Source: an uncultured Cyclobacteriaceae bacterium
GTDB taxonomy: Bacteria > Bacteroidota > Bacteroidia > Cytophagales > Cyclobacteriaceae
Assembly (NCBI GenBank): GCA_937146645.1
Contig: CAKZRQ010000037.1
Span: 62,001-126,000, forward strand
Direction of reading: 5' to 3'
Length of the DNA stretch: 64,000 bases
Within the stretch, counting starts at the first letter, position 1. Each line of letters opens with the position of its first letter. The notes below the pieces were generated by a model. It was not told the DNA's origin. It was given only the letters and a program-made list of their open reading frames with translations, and did not search any database. Positions 1 through 9,037 of this stretch are shown here, piece by piece. The position numbers and the translations under genes were made by a program.

Positions 1-243
1 GTTAGTTTGAAGGGAAGCGCAGAAGAAATGTCATTAAGAAATGATGGAATGGGGCAAATAGATGCTGAGGATCTGATCGTTCAAAATCTTTTTCTAAGTT
101 CCAATGGAATTGGGAAAATTGATGTTCATTGTGAAAATGAAATGTCCATTTCTGTGAATGGAATAGGATCAGTTACCTACAGCGGGGATCCCACAATCAT
201 TGATCGGCAGATTAATGGAATAGGGAATGTTACCGCGAAGTAA
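1..243 (+). CDS. GIN-domain (DUF2807-like) protein, 3' end only
   Basis: Only the last 80 codons lie in the window; the reading frame is open from base 1 to the TAA at 241-243, so this is a 5'-truncated gene. The visible part repeats short blocks ending in NGIG (SSNGIGKIDV, VNGIGSVTY, INGIGNV), spaced about 20 residues apart. That pattern is typical of the right-handed beta-helix called the putative auto-transporter adhesin head GIN domain (DUF2807), common in Bacteroidota as secreted or periplasmic proteins. The exact role of this family is not known. The signal peptide expected for the family would lie upstream of the window. Confidence 0.7.
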   Translation, partial: VSLKGSAEEMSLRNDGMGQIDAEDLIVQNLFLSSNGIGKIDVHCENEMSISVNGIGSVTYSGDPTIIDRQINGIGNVTAK

Positions 244-367
244 TCCTCATTTTGGCAACATTACCCCGTTAAAAGGACAAATTGAATAATCCCTAGGTAG
301 TATTGACTAGCACATCTCTTGGGCTATAAGCGTTATTTGAAATGTTAAACGCTTTTAACAAGAGAAC

Positions 368-643
368 ATGAAAAGTCTATCTACTCCAGCAAACAGAGAT
401 TTAGTAAATAATTCCAGTAAATCTCATAAAAATACTTGCCCAAACTGTTGGGGAAGACAGGAATACGAAGGCAATTTCTATAAGGCCTTGAAGCCCGAAA
501 TAATCGATACCAACAATGTTGAGGACAAAAGAGGCTGGATTGAGGGTTATGTTGAAAAAAATCTACTTGGAATCAAACTTGTCACGAAGGATGAGGGTTT
601 GATTTGTGAACAATGTCATACCAGTTATAAACTGGATAAATAG
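368..643 (+). CDS. small zinc-ribbon protein upstream of msrB, unknown function
   Basis: A 91-residue protein with two CxxC knuckles, C24/C27 (CPNCWG) and C80/C83 (CEQC), about 52 residues apart. This spacing suits a single structural zinc site. There is no signal peptide or membrane segment, so it should be cytosolic. It ends 11 bases before msrB, and the two probably share a transcript. I recognise no named family; the four-cysteine layout suggests a zinc-ribbon fold, but no catalytic residues are evident. A role connected with methionine sulfoxide repair or redox sensing is only a guess from its neighbour. Confidence 0.6.
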   Translation: MKSLSTPANRDLVNNSSKSHKNTCPNCWGRQEYEGNFYKALKPEIIDTNNVEDKRGWIEGYVEKNLLGIKLVTKDEGLICEQCHTSYKLDK

Positions 644-654
644 AATTCGACAAC

Positions 655-1101
655 ATGCTTAAGTGGAGTGATATCATCCGATTTACTGTAAATGGAAACC
701 CAACACCTCCCTACAAGGTGGAAAAATCCTTAGCCGAATGGAAAGAAATTCTGACTGCCGAAGAGTTTGAAATTACAAGGCTAAAAGGAACGGAAAGAGC
801 CCATAGTTCTGAGATGTGTGGCTTATTCGAACCTGGAAAATACGCGTGTAAATGCTGTAAAACTCCACTTTTTGATGCAAGTGTAAAATTCGAAAGCGGT
901 ACAGGGTGGCCTTCATTTACCCAGCCCATCACTGAAGACGTCGTGGCCTATCATAAGGATACCAGCTTTGGGATGATTCGCGTGGAAGCTCTATGCAATG
1001 TTTGTGATTCACATCTCGGGCATATTTTCCCGGACGGGCCTGCTCCAAGTGGACTGAGATATTGTGTAAATGCTCTTTCTCTAGAAAAAATAGAGGAATA
1101 G
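655..1101 (+). CDS. msrB: peptide-methionine (R)-S-oxide reductase MsrB
   Basis: Reduces methionine-R-sulfoxide in proteins using thioredoxin; probably cytosolic, as no signal peptide is seen. The 148-residue protein has the whole SelR domain: zinc cysteines C65/C68 (CKCC) and C114/C117 (CNVC), the GWPSF block at 84-88, the DSHLGH block near 118-123, and the catalytic cysteine C137 in GLRYCVN. The length is normal for a stand-alone MsrB. There is no MsrA fusion and no msrA next to it. It follows the small zinc-ribbon gene by 11 bases, so the two are likely co-transcribed. Confidence 0.95.
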   Translation: MLKWSDIIRFTVNGNPTPPYKVEKSLAEWKEILTAEEFEITRLKGTERAHSSEMCGLFEPGKYACKCCKTPLFDASVKFESGTGWPSFTQPITEDVVAYHKDTSFGMIRVEALCNVCDSHLGHIFPDGPAPSGLRYCVNALSLEKIEE

Positions 1102-1179
1102 TAACGCAGGAATTCCGCTTGCATCGATGAGTCTTTGACTGGAAGAGTAATTCTTTTAAATTCCATTACTCTTCACGTT

Positions 1180-2946
1180 ATGAAAAATTCATCATTCTTT
1201 CTTCTGCTATTGGCTTTTAGCCTCTGTATCCAAAACAGCTTTGCGCAAGCTGAAAAGCCTAATATACTCCTAATAATTACCGATGATCAAGGCTATGGTG
1301 ATTTTGGCTTTACCGGAAATACCCAAATACAAACCCCGACCTTAGACTCGCTGGCTGCGGTTAGTGCCCAGTTTATGGATTATTATGTCTCTCCGGTCTG
1401 CGCTCCGACTCGTGCGAGCTTAATGACAGGAAGGTACTCGCTTAGAACCGGAATTCGTGACACCTACAATGGCGGCGCCATCATGTCCACCGACGAAATC
1501 ACCATTGCTGAGTTGCTGAAAAAGCAGGATTATCGAACCGGAATATTTGGCAAATGGCATCTTGGGGATAACTATCCCAGCAGGCCAATGGATCAGGGCT
1601 TTGATGAGTCAGTGATTCATCTTTCTGGAGGTATGGGTCAGGTTGGTGATTTCACCACGTATTTTGAGGGAGATAGAAGTTATTTTGATCCGGTTCTATG
1701 GAAAAATGGAAGGCAAGAGAAGTACATGGGTTACTGCTCAGATATCTTCACAGATGAGGCGATCAAGTTTTCCGAGAGCACAGATGATCCATTCTTCCTC
1801 TATCTATCCTTTAATGCGCCTCATACTCCTTTACAAGTTCCTGAAGAATACCTAGAACCTTACAAGAATATCGATCCTCAGCTTTTGCTGGAGGCAAATA
1901 ACCCACATGGATTAGAGCTTACTGATAAAAATAAAGAGGATGCTCGCAGGGTTTATGCCATGGTTTCCAATATCGATGAGAACCTAAATCGGCTTTTTAG
2001 CTCACTGAGGAAATCAGGAAAGCTGGAAAATACGCTTGTCATCTTTATGACTGATAATGGTCCTCAGCAGACGCGTTATGTTGGAGGAATGCGTGGTGCA
2101 AAAGGATCTGTTTATCGTGGTGGAGTAAGAGTTCCCCTCCTTATGTCTCATCCAAGTCTGCTCAAGGGGAATCGCCAAATTCAGCAGACTGCTGCGCATC
2201 TAGATATTTTACCCACTCTAGCAGATTTGCTGGATATAGAAACTCCATCCGATCGAAAAATAGATGGAATGAGCCTGCTTCCTTTTTTGGATAGTGAAAA
2301 CCAATCCAATCAAGAAAGAGAGTTTTTCTTTTACTGGACTCGCAAATATCCAGTGCTTTACCAAAATATCGCCTTTCAAAAAGGCAACTTACGGCTTGTG
2401 GGAAATAAAGATTATGATGCCGATAATACAGAATTAAGCTTATTTGACTATGGCTCAAAACCTGAAGAATTGGATGATTTATCATCCAAAAACACTGAGA
2501 TTGTTTCTGAGCTAAAGACCAGATTAGACGACACCTACAAAGAGCTCATTGAATCTGAAAACCTGATGAACCCACCCTATATCCATGTAGGAACTGGATT
2601 TGAAAATCCATCCTATTTAAATCGAAATGACGCTGATGGTGACAGGGGAATTTGGGCTCAGGAGGATGTTTTTGGAAAGTGGGACGTGAAGGCAGAAAAA
2701 GGCCTTTACAACGTTAAATTCAAATTCATCAAACCCATTCAACCCGGTGGACAGGTCATCATGGAATTTGGGCCCTATGTTTACAGAAAGTCGGTTGAAG
2801 AAGAAACAGATGTAGTGATTTTGGAAAATGTGTCTCTCCCTGAATATCGAGGAGATTTGATCCCTCTTTATCAAAATAGTGGTTCTCGAATTTTTCCATT
2901 TTGGGTCAGACTGGACCGAATTGATCTAGCTAGACCCATGAACTAG
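1180..2946 (+). CDS. secreted family S1 sulfatase (arylsulfatase-like)
   Basis: Formylglycine-dependent sulfatase that hydrolyses sulfate esters, probably on a carbohydrate, outside the cytoplasm. I chose the ATG at 1180 rather than the upstream in-frame one at 1135 because it opens a clean signal peptide (MKNSSFFLLLLAFSL, ending near SFAQA). With this start the protein has 588 residues. The metal-binding DD is at 35-36 (ITDDQGYGD). The modification motif CAPTR places the formylglycine cysteine at residue 74, and further motifs include GKWHLG and MTDNGP. The last ~140 residues form a beta-rich extension with a DADGD calcium-like loop. The substrate cannot be told from sequence, and no anaerobic sulfatase-maturating gene is adjacent. 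Confidence 0.9.
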   Translation: MKNSSFFLLLLAFSLCIQNSFAQAEKPNILLIITDDQGYGDFGFTGNTQIQTPTLDSLAAVSAQFMDYYVSPVCAPTRASLMTGRYSLRTGIRDTYNGGAIMSTDEITIAELLKKQDYRTGIFGKWHLGDNYPSRPMDQGFDESVIHLSGGMGQVGDFTTYFEGDRSYFDPVLWKNGRQEKYMGYCSDIFTDEAIKFSESTDDPFFLYLSFNAPHTPLQVPEEYLEPYKNIDPQLLLEANNPHGLELTDKNKEDARRVYAMVSNIDENLNRLFSSLRKSGKLENTLVIFMTDNGPQQTRYVGGMRGAKGSVYRGGVRVPLLMSHPSLLKGNRQIQQTAAHLDILPTLADLLDIETPSDRKIDGMSLLPFLDSENQSNQEREFFFYWTRKYPVLYQNIAFQKGNLRLVGNKDYDADNTELSLFDYGSKPEELDDLSSKNTEIVSELKTRLDDTYKELIESENLMNPPYIHVGTGFENPSYLNRNDADGDRGIWAQEDVFGKWDVKAEKGLYNVKFKFIKPIQPGGQVIMEFGPYVYRKSVEEETDVVILENVSLPEYRGDLIPLYQNSGSRIFPFWVRLDRIDLARPMN

Positions 2947-3004
2947 ACCTTAAATATTTTCTTTATTATTGGGAATGATTAAAAACCCTGCCTAATCCTT
3001 TCGA

Positions 3005-3907
3005 ATGCAGAACGAAACCCCACTTGATTCCATTCGACTTAATTTTTCCCAGGATGACCTTCTTTTACTGAATCTGGCACTAGCCTTAATTATGTACGGG
3101 GTTGCTTTAGATCTGAGATTTGAAGATTTCAAATACTTAACCAAAAACCCTAAAGGCTTCTTTCTAGGAATTTTCTCCCAATTCTTACTTCTTCCTTTCC
3201 TGACATGGGGACTTATTTGGATTATTAATCCACCACCTTCGGTAGCCTTGGGAATGTTTTTGGTAGCTGCATGTCCAGGTGGAAATGTATCAAATTTCTT
3301 AACCAGTCTTGCCAAAGGTAATGCAGCACTTTCGGTAAGCTTGACAGGATTCTCAAGTACCATATCCATTCTCAGTACCCCACTAAACTTTGCTTTTTGG
3401 GCAAGCCTCTACCCTCCTAGTTCCAAGCTTTTAAGAGAAATTAGTCTGGATTACGGCGATGTATTTACCACGGTTGCTTTAATTCTAGGAGTCCCGCTTT
3501 TACTAGGGATTCTGACCAGGAAAAATGCACCTCCCTTTGCTGAAAAGGCATCAAAAGTCTTAAAACCACTTAGTATTCTCATTTTTGCTGCTTTTGTGGT
3601 CATTGCTTTTTTAGGAAATCTAGATCTATTCCTCAATTACATTTCCCTCATATTTTTATGGGTCCTGGCTCATAATTTTGTCGCCCTTGGTGCTGGATTC
3701 ACTACAGGTAAAGTTTTTAAAATGCCTCTCGCTGATGTTAAATCTCTGACAATCGAAACGGGAATTCAGAACTCTGGATTGGGACTTGTTTTGATCTTCA
3801 CTTATTTTGAAGGACTTGGGGGAATGGCCATCATCACTGCCTGGTGGGGAATCTGGCATCTGATATCCGGAATGACCATTGCCTCGATCTGGAAAAACTA
3901 CTCATGA
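3005..3907 (+). CDS. bile acid:sodium symporter (BASS) family transporter
   Basis: A 300-residue membrane protein with about nine hydrophobic segments. It has the family's discontinuous-helix block CPGGNVSN at residues 90-97 and a second conserved ETGIQNSGLG block in the C-terminal half. Members of this superfamily carry organic anions with sodium ions. Bacterial substrates include bile acids, pyruvate, pantoate and keto acids, and this one cannot be assigned. It overlaps the next gene by four bases (ATGA at 3904-3907), so the two are translationally coupled. No regulator is adjacent. Confidence 0.85.
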   Translation: MQNETPLDSIRLNFSQDDLLLLNLALALIMYGVALDLRFEDFKYLTKNPKGFFLGIFSQFLLLPFLTWGLIWIINPPPSVALGMFLVAACPGGNVSNFLTSLAKGNAALSVSLTGFSSTISILSTPLNFAFWASLYPPSSKLLREISLDYGDVFTTVALILGVPLLLGILTRKNAPPFAEKASKVLKPLSILIFAAFVVIAFLGNLDLFLNYISLIFLWVLAHNFVALGAGFTTGKVFKMPLADVKSLTIETGIQNSGLGLVLIFTYFEGLGGMAIITAWWGIWHLISGMTIASIWKNYS

Positions 3908-4905
3908 AAGATTTTTTCAATTTCATCCTTAGGCTCCTGGTTAAAGCTGCGCTACATCTTTATTTCCATAGAATTTATGTGGAGGGCAAAGAAAACATCC
4001 CCAAAAACAAGCCAGTCATTTTGGTAGCAAACCATCAAAATGCACTCATCGATCCATTACTTCTTGCCACCCACACCCGACTGAATCCATATTTTCTGAC
4101 GCGAGCTTCAGTTTTTAAAAAGCCCTTTGTAGCCAAGCTGCTAAACTTTATCAGGATGCTACCAGTGTATCGTGTGAGAGATGGTTTTTCATCGATCCAG
4201 AAAAATGAGAATACTTTTTCCCAGACTTTTGAGGTACTTCGAAAGAATGGAACGGTCATCATCTTTGCCGAAGGTAGTCATAGCCTGGAGCGATACATTA
4301 GACCTCTGAGTAAAGGTTTTACTCGTATGGCCTTTGGTCTAAAAGAAATTTATCCGGACATCGAGCCCGTTATTCTTCCAGTTGGAATTAACTTCAGTGC
4401 CCATCAGCGATCAGGAAGTGTGGTCAGGATTATTTTTGGAGAAGCCATTCCAGTGGATATGCCTCCGGCAAAGTCGGGGCTTTTAACCAAAAAAGTACAG
4501 CAGTCTGTGAAGGAACTCATGGTAGAAATACCTTCTGAGAATTATCAGGACAATTTGGACGAGCTTTTAGAAAATGGAGTTGACCTGAGCAATCCCAAAG
4601 CTGTGAAAGCCTATTATGAAGACGGTAGTGTGGATGACCCAATTGCTAGTCCCAGCTTACTACCGAATAAGCTGATGAAGATTTATCATTTCCCATTATT
4701 CGGCATCTGGCTTTGGCTGAAGCCAAAAATAGAAGACACTGTTTTTTACTCTACATTTAAATTTTTGATAGGCTTCTGTCTGGCCCTACTTTGGTATCTA
4801 ATTCTAATCGGACTAGCCTTAGAAACTGCTTTGGGTCCATGGGCTATTGCGATTTTATTTTTGGGTTTCGTAAGTCTTTGGACCAATCAAAATCGGCAAG
4901 AATAA
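3904..4905 (+). CDS. PlsC-like glycerolipid acyltransferase
   Basis: Membrane-associated acyltransferase of the lysophospholipid acyltransferase superfamily. I chose the ATG at 3904 (333 residues), which overlaps the upstream stop codon as ATGA; the in-frame ATG at 3844 lies inside the upstream gene. Block I is NHQNALIDPL, with H44 and D50 separated by five residues instead of the usual four. This spacing occurs in a Gpt2/LPLAT-like branch. Block II is LPVYRVRDG (about 86-94) and block III is FAEGSHS (121-127). Two hydrophobic helices lie near the C terminus. It probably acylates glycerol-3-phosphate or lysophosphatidate at the inner membrane; the exact acceptor is uncertain. Confidence 0.85.
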   Translation: MKDFFNFILRLLVKAALHLYFHRIYVEGKENIPKNKPVILVANHQNALIDPLLLATHTRLNPYFLTRASVFKKPFVAKLLNFIRMLPVYRVRDGFSSIQKNENTFSQTFEVLRKNGTVIIFAEGSHSLERYIRPLSKGFTRMAFGLKEIYPDIEPVILPVGINFSAHQRSGSVVRIIFGEAIPVDMPPAKSGLLTKKVQQSVKELMVEIPSENYQDNLDELLENGVDLSNPKAVKAYYEDGSVDDPIASPSLLPNKLMKIYHFPLFGIWLWLKPKIEDTVFYSTFKFLIGFCLALLWYLILIGLALETALGPWAIAILFLGFVSLWTNQNRQE

Positions 4906-4978
4906 GGAAGAACGGTTCTCGAAATAATTCCGGGAATTCCTAACTTCGCAGCACGATAAACCCAAAATTAAACTTCAT

Positions 4979-6073
4979 ATGAATCAAGATTTTCTACCAA
5001 TCAATGGTACCGACTATGTGGAATTATATGTCGGAAATGCGAAGCAATCAGCACTTTATTATCAGTATGCTTTTGGCTATGAATTGATTGCTTACCAGGG
5101 ACCAGAAACTGGTGTTAAGGATCGAGCTTCTTACGTGTTGAAGCAGGACAAAATTCGATTGGTCTTAACCTCTCCAATTTTTGAAGATCATGATATCACG
5201 AGACACATCGCAAAGCATGGAGATGGAGTAAAGGTGTTGGCTTTATGGGTAGATGATGCTGAGAAATCATGGGAAGAAACGACCAAAAGAGGCGCTCAAT
5301 CCTACTCAGAACCGGAAATTATTTCAGATGAGCATGGAGAAGTCAAAGTTGCTTCCATTCGCACCTATGGCGAAACCATCCACACTTTTGTAGAACGAAA
5401 GAACTATTCGGGCATATTTTTGCCTGGCTTTGTCCCAAGAGAAAGTACATACAAAGCAGAACCAATCGGGTTACGATATATCGATCACTGTGTAGGAAAT
5501 GTAGAGCTAGGTGAAATGAATGAATGGGTAGACTTTTACGAAAAGGTCATGGGTTTCAGTCTTTTAGTCACCTTCGATGATCAGGATATTTCTACCGAAT
5601 ACACTGCTCTCATGTCGAAGGTGGTATCAAACGGGAATGGCTACATAAAATTCCCCATCAACGAGCCAGCCGAAGGAAAGAAAAAATCACAGATCGAAGA
5701 ATATTTGGACTTCTACAATGGAGCAGGTGTACAACACATGGCCATCGCTACCAATGACATCATCGAAACTGTTAGCCAGCTTAGAAAAAGAGGCGTAGAA
5801 TTCCTTGAGGTGCCAAACACCTATTATGATGATCTTCTCGATCGCGTAGGAGAAATCGAAGAAGACTTGCAGCTGCTTAAGGACTTGAATATTCTGGTGG
5901 ACAGGGATGATGAAGGATATCTCCTTCAAATTTTCACCAAGCCGGTTCAGGATCGCCCAACTCTATTCTTTGAAATCATTCAACGGAAAGGTGCCAAATC
6001 CTTTGGCAAAGGAAACTTCAAAGCTCTCTTCGAAGCTATAGAGCGCGAACAGGAACTTAGAGGAAACCTCTAA
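4979..6073 (+). CDS. hppD: 4-hydroxyphenylpyruvate dioxygenase
   Basis: Converts 4-hydroxyphenylpyruvate to homogentisate in tyrosine breakdown; Fe(II)-dependent and cytosolic. The 364 residues carry two vicinal-oxygen-chelate domains. The iron ligands are visible as H170 (YIDHCVGN), H253 (GVQHMA) and E332 (LFFEIIQRKG). The C-terminal helix block SFGKGNFKALFEAIE closes the active site in this family. The length is normal. Homogentisate dioxygenase and fumarylacetoacetase are not in this window, so the pathway must be completed elsewhere. A strong terminator follows the stop. Confidence 0.96.
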   Translation: MNQDFLPINGTDYVELYVGNAKQSALYYQYAFGYELIAYQGPETGVKDRASYVLKQDKIRLVLTSPIFEDHDITRHIAKHGDGVKVLALWVDDAEKSWEETTKRGAQSYSEPEIISDEHGEVKVASIRTYGETIHTFVERKNYSGIFLPGFVPRESTYKAEPIGLRYIDHCVGNVELGEMNEWVDFYEKVMGFSLLVTFDDQDISTEYTALMSKVVSNGNGYIKFPINEPAEGKKKSQIEEYLDFYNGAGVQHMAIATNDIIETVSQLRKRGVEFLEVPNTYYDDLLDRVGEIEEDLQLLKDLNILVDRDDEGYLLQIFTKPVQDRPTLFFEIIQRKGAKSFGKGNFKALFEAIEREQELRGNL

Positions 6074-6076
6074 AGC

Positions 6077-6105
6077 AAAGTCGGCCAAATGGCCGACTTT
6101 TTTAT
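6077..6105 (+). terminator. intrinsic terminator of hppD
   Basis: Perfect 10-base inverted repeat AAAGTCGGCC / GGCCGACTTT with an AAAT loop (6077-6100) followed by T-rich sequence. The tail overlaps the stop codon of the convergent GH2 gene at 6102. Confidence 0.85.
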
Positions 6106-8900
6106 TTGAAATCAAACCAAAGCACAATAGGATAACCTTCGTCTTCTGCCCGAGCTAAAGATGCTATTGGTCGACCATTCGGGCCCATTTGTTTGGCGGA
6201 ATGAAACTTGGTTCCTATTCCTGGAATGGCATATAGAAATGAGATATCCGTTTTAGGAAAAGGTGGCTTCACTCCTGGAGTCGAGTTTTCAGGATACTCT
6301 GGTTGGAATAAGTTGAAAAATAAGCCTGGGGTCTGTGATCTTATAATCACATCGGGTCCTGTCATTTGAATTCTAAGTGCATACAAATTCGAGTGGTATC
6401 CTTTAAACTCGGGGTATACTAAATCATCAAAACTATACCCGGTCTGAGTATTGTTGTAGGTCTTTTCCCAAATACCAAATTCTACTCCCTTAAGTCGATT
6501 ATTCCACACTCGATAAGGACCATCACCTATCCACTTCACTCCTTCTACCTTGAGCTCGTTTACATCAAATCCAATTCCCAGATATTCTAAGGGTTTCAAG
6601 CGCGAATTTGGAGCAGATGCTTCCATTTTCAACCTACCGTCTGCATAAACCGTCCAATTCATCGTACTTGGATAAGGGTCAGACTCGAAGGTCACAGTCA
6701 CCGATCCATTAGAATTCCAATCGTAGTATGCCCTGCCCTTTTGAGATTCAATGCCCTGCACAGTTTCAGAAGCTTGCGCAAAAGAAAGAAGACTGTCCTG
6801 AAGCCAAATCTCTCTTAGATATTGACCTCTCATATCAAAGACGAAACGCCTCTCTCCTGCCGTCATACTTAGTAATCCATCCTCCTCTTCAACTGCCAAA
6901 GGCTGACGAGCTATCCTTCGATATTCTCCCAGAACCTTATCCGACATTTCCTGAGGTGGTCGAATCGGATAGGTCCAGGTATATAATTCGTTCTTGTTTT
7001 TGTCAATTGCACTTAGGCTCAAATAATCACCCCGAGTCCATCTTTCAGGTAGAGGAATCTTTGTAACCACAGTTTCGCCAGGCTTTGCCGAAGGCAATTC
7101 TAAGGTCCCCGAAAAGACAGTGGATGGCACACCCCAACGATCCAGCTTTTTAACTTTCCATTCAATTTGACTTTCATTCAAATCACTGAACTGATACAAA
7201 TTTTGAACTCGTATTTTACCGTCAAACTCTGGAGTTATTGCCAAGGGTAAAATTTGCACTGGTGACCAAATTTCTTTGATGGTATAAAAGCTCCCTTCTT
7301 TCTCTGAATTAGGCCCGATGATTCCATCCGGGGCATGATTTCCATCCACATCGTACACTCCGCCAAAATCCTCTCTGAATAATGCTTCATCCCGGAAAAC
7401 CCATAAAAATGCTCCCGCTGACAATGGGTTATCGGTATAATCCTTCCAAAAATCATCGAGCCCAGCACCATGTCCTCCATCGTATAATCCATGTAGAACC
7501 TCTGTTGGAACGAAAATGTCATGACCATTAGAAAGGCGTTGTAAACCCTCATTGTAAGCTGGATAATGATGTGTGTCAACATTATTCTTAAGTAGCCATG
7601 GGTATAAAACAGGCCTGTTCTGAATATCAAAGTCATGAAATCCTTTTTCGTTATAGAAGTCCCAACCACCTTCATTTCCATTGTTCCAGGCCACAATACT
7701 TGGATGATTGGCATCCTTCAGCACTAATTCTTTGACAAGCTTTGGCCCCACTATGGTGTCATAGCCATCTTGCCAGCCTGTAAGTTCATCTAAAACATAC
7801 AGACCCAAGGAATCACATAACTCCAGGAATCTTTCATCTGGTTGATAATGAGACATGCGGACCGCATTCATATTCATTTCTTTCATCAAAAGAATATCCT
7901 CAAGATGATTATCTTCCGAAAGTGCCCTTCCAGTCATGGGATCAAAGGAGTGCCTATTTACCCCTTTGAATACTGTTTTGGCACCATTTACATAGAAGCC
8001 ATCACCAGCCCTTAATTCCACGGTTCTAAACCCAAATCTCTCTGTTTTTTCAAACAGGGTTGTTCCAGCAGAAATGAGAGAATAACGAGCATCGTATAAT
8101 TGAGGGTCCTCAGGACTCCAGTTTTTCGCTTTCGCAAAATCAGCCTCAACCCATATAGAATCCAAAAGATTGGTCTCAGTGAACTCGCCGATCTCTTCAC
8201 CTTGATCTGAAAATAACTCTACGTTGAGTTCCGCTCCCTCAGGAATCTGATTAAGCAGAATTAAGGATTTGAAATTACCTCCGGCTTTAGCATCAATAGC
8301 AATTCTCTCAAAATGAAATTCCGGGAGTATTTCGAGATAAACAGGCCTGTAGATCCCACCAAAAATCCAGAAGTCAGCTTGTCTCTCTGCTTCGTTTATC
8401 GAGGTATTATCAGAATGCTTCTTAACCCTAACTTCTAATTCATTCTCTTTCCCATCTTTAATCAGTTTGCTGATGTCGTATTTGAAAGTTTGGAAACCGC
8501 CTTGATGAATTTCTCCTGCTGACTTTCCGTTAACCCTAACTTCAGTATCTGTCATCGAGCCTTCAAACACAAGATACACTACTGCCTCATTTGGTAATTT
8601 TGGTACAGAGAATTCAGTTTTGTACTCCCCTATTTCTTTACCTAGTTTTCTTTCAGGATTTCTATGATCATGGCCATAATTAATTGCGCCAAAACCTTGC
8701 ATTTCCCAATTGGATGGAACAGGAATTTTAGACCATCCACCAGCATTTCTTCCATCTGAAACTCTGAAATCCCAGACCACCGGATTCGCGGCATCTTTTC
8801 CGCTGATATAAGTCCGTTGGTATTGTGTAAGGCCTTGTGATAAACCATGAAACGAAATGGCAAACAAAGCCAAAATCGTCAGAATAAGGGGTGATCTCAT
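6102..8900 (-). CDS. secreted glycoside hydrolase family 2 (beta-galactosidase-like)
   Basis: A 932-residue GH2 enzyme with an N-terminal signal peptide (MRSPLILTILALFAISFHG). The order is sugar-binding jelly roll (roughly 45-195), immunoglobulin-like domain, TIM barrel from about residue 295, and a C-terminal beta-gal small-chain-like region (GDGPYRVWNNR). The predicted acid/base is E410 (NGNEGGWD) and the predicted nucleophile is E467 (PTEVLHG). FGFRTVE and RMSHYQPDE are further GH2 landmarks. It probably removes a terminal beta-linked sugar in the periplasm or outside. Beta-galactosidase is the best guess, but beta-glucuronidase- or mannosidase-like activity is possible. It stands alone, with no SusCD or regulator beside it. 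Confidence 0.9.
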   Translation of the reverse strand: MRSPLILTILALFAISFHGLSQGLTQYQRTYISGKDAANPVVWDFRVSDGRNAGGWSKIPVPSNWEMQGFGAINYGHDHRNPERKLGKEIGEYKTEFSVPKLPNEAVVYLVFEGSMTDTEVRVNGKSAGEIHQGGFQTFKYDISKLIKDGKENELEVRVKKHSDNTSINEAERQADFWIFGGIYRPVYLEILPEFHFERIAIDAKAGGNFKSLILLNQIPEGAELNVELFSDQGEEIGEFTETNLLDSIWVEADFAKAKNWSPEDPQLYDARYSLISAGTTLFEKTERFGFRTVELRAGDGFYVNGAKTVFKGVNRHSFDPMTGRALSEDNHLEDILLMKEMNMNAVRMSHYQPDERFLELCDSLGLYVLDELTGWQDGYDTIVGPKLVKELVLKDANHPSIVAWNNGNEGGWDFYNEKGFHDFDIQNRPVLYPWLLKNNVDTHHYPAYNEGLQRLSNGHDIFVPTEVLHGLYDGGHGAGLDDFWKDYTDNPLSAGAFLWVFRDEALFREDFGGVYDVDGNHAPDGIIGPNSEKEGSFYTIKEIWSPVQILPLAITPEFDGKIRVQNLYQFSDLNESQIEWKVKKLDRWGVPSTVFSGTLELPSAKPGETVVTKIPLPERWTRGDYLSLSAIDKNKNELYTWTYPIRPPQEMSDKVLGEYRRIARQPLAVEEEDGLLSMTAGERRFVFDMRGQYLREIWLQDSLLSFAQASETVQGIESQKGRAYYDWNSNGSVTVTFESDPYPSTMNWTVYADGRLKMEASAPNSRLKPLEYLGIGFDVNELKVEGVKWIGDGPYRVWNNRLKGVEFGIWEKTYNNTQTGYSFDDLVYPEFKGYHSNLYALRIQMTGPDVIIRSQTPGLFFNLFQPEYPENSTPGVKPPFPKTDISFLYAIPGIGTKFHSAKQMGPNGRPIASLARAEDEGYPIVLWFDFK

Positions 8901-9037
8901 ATGGTCTGAAGATAGTAATCTTTTGATGATGGAGAAAAGAAGTTTTGATGGGCAAAGGGAACATTTACACCTGATTTTGCCTAGCTAATTTTCACAAATT
9001 CAATATCTTCGTTTTTTACCTTAACCAAGCTTTAACT

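Noticed and set aside
7235-7714. A 159-codon minus-strand ORF inside the GH2 gene.
   Set aside because: It is in another frame of the GH2 coding sequence, with no family features; the GH2 frame holds the catalytic motifs.
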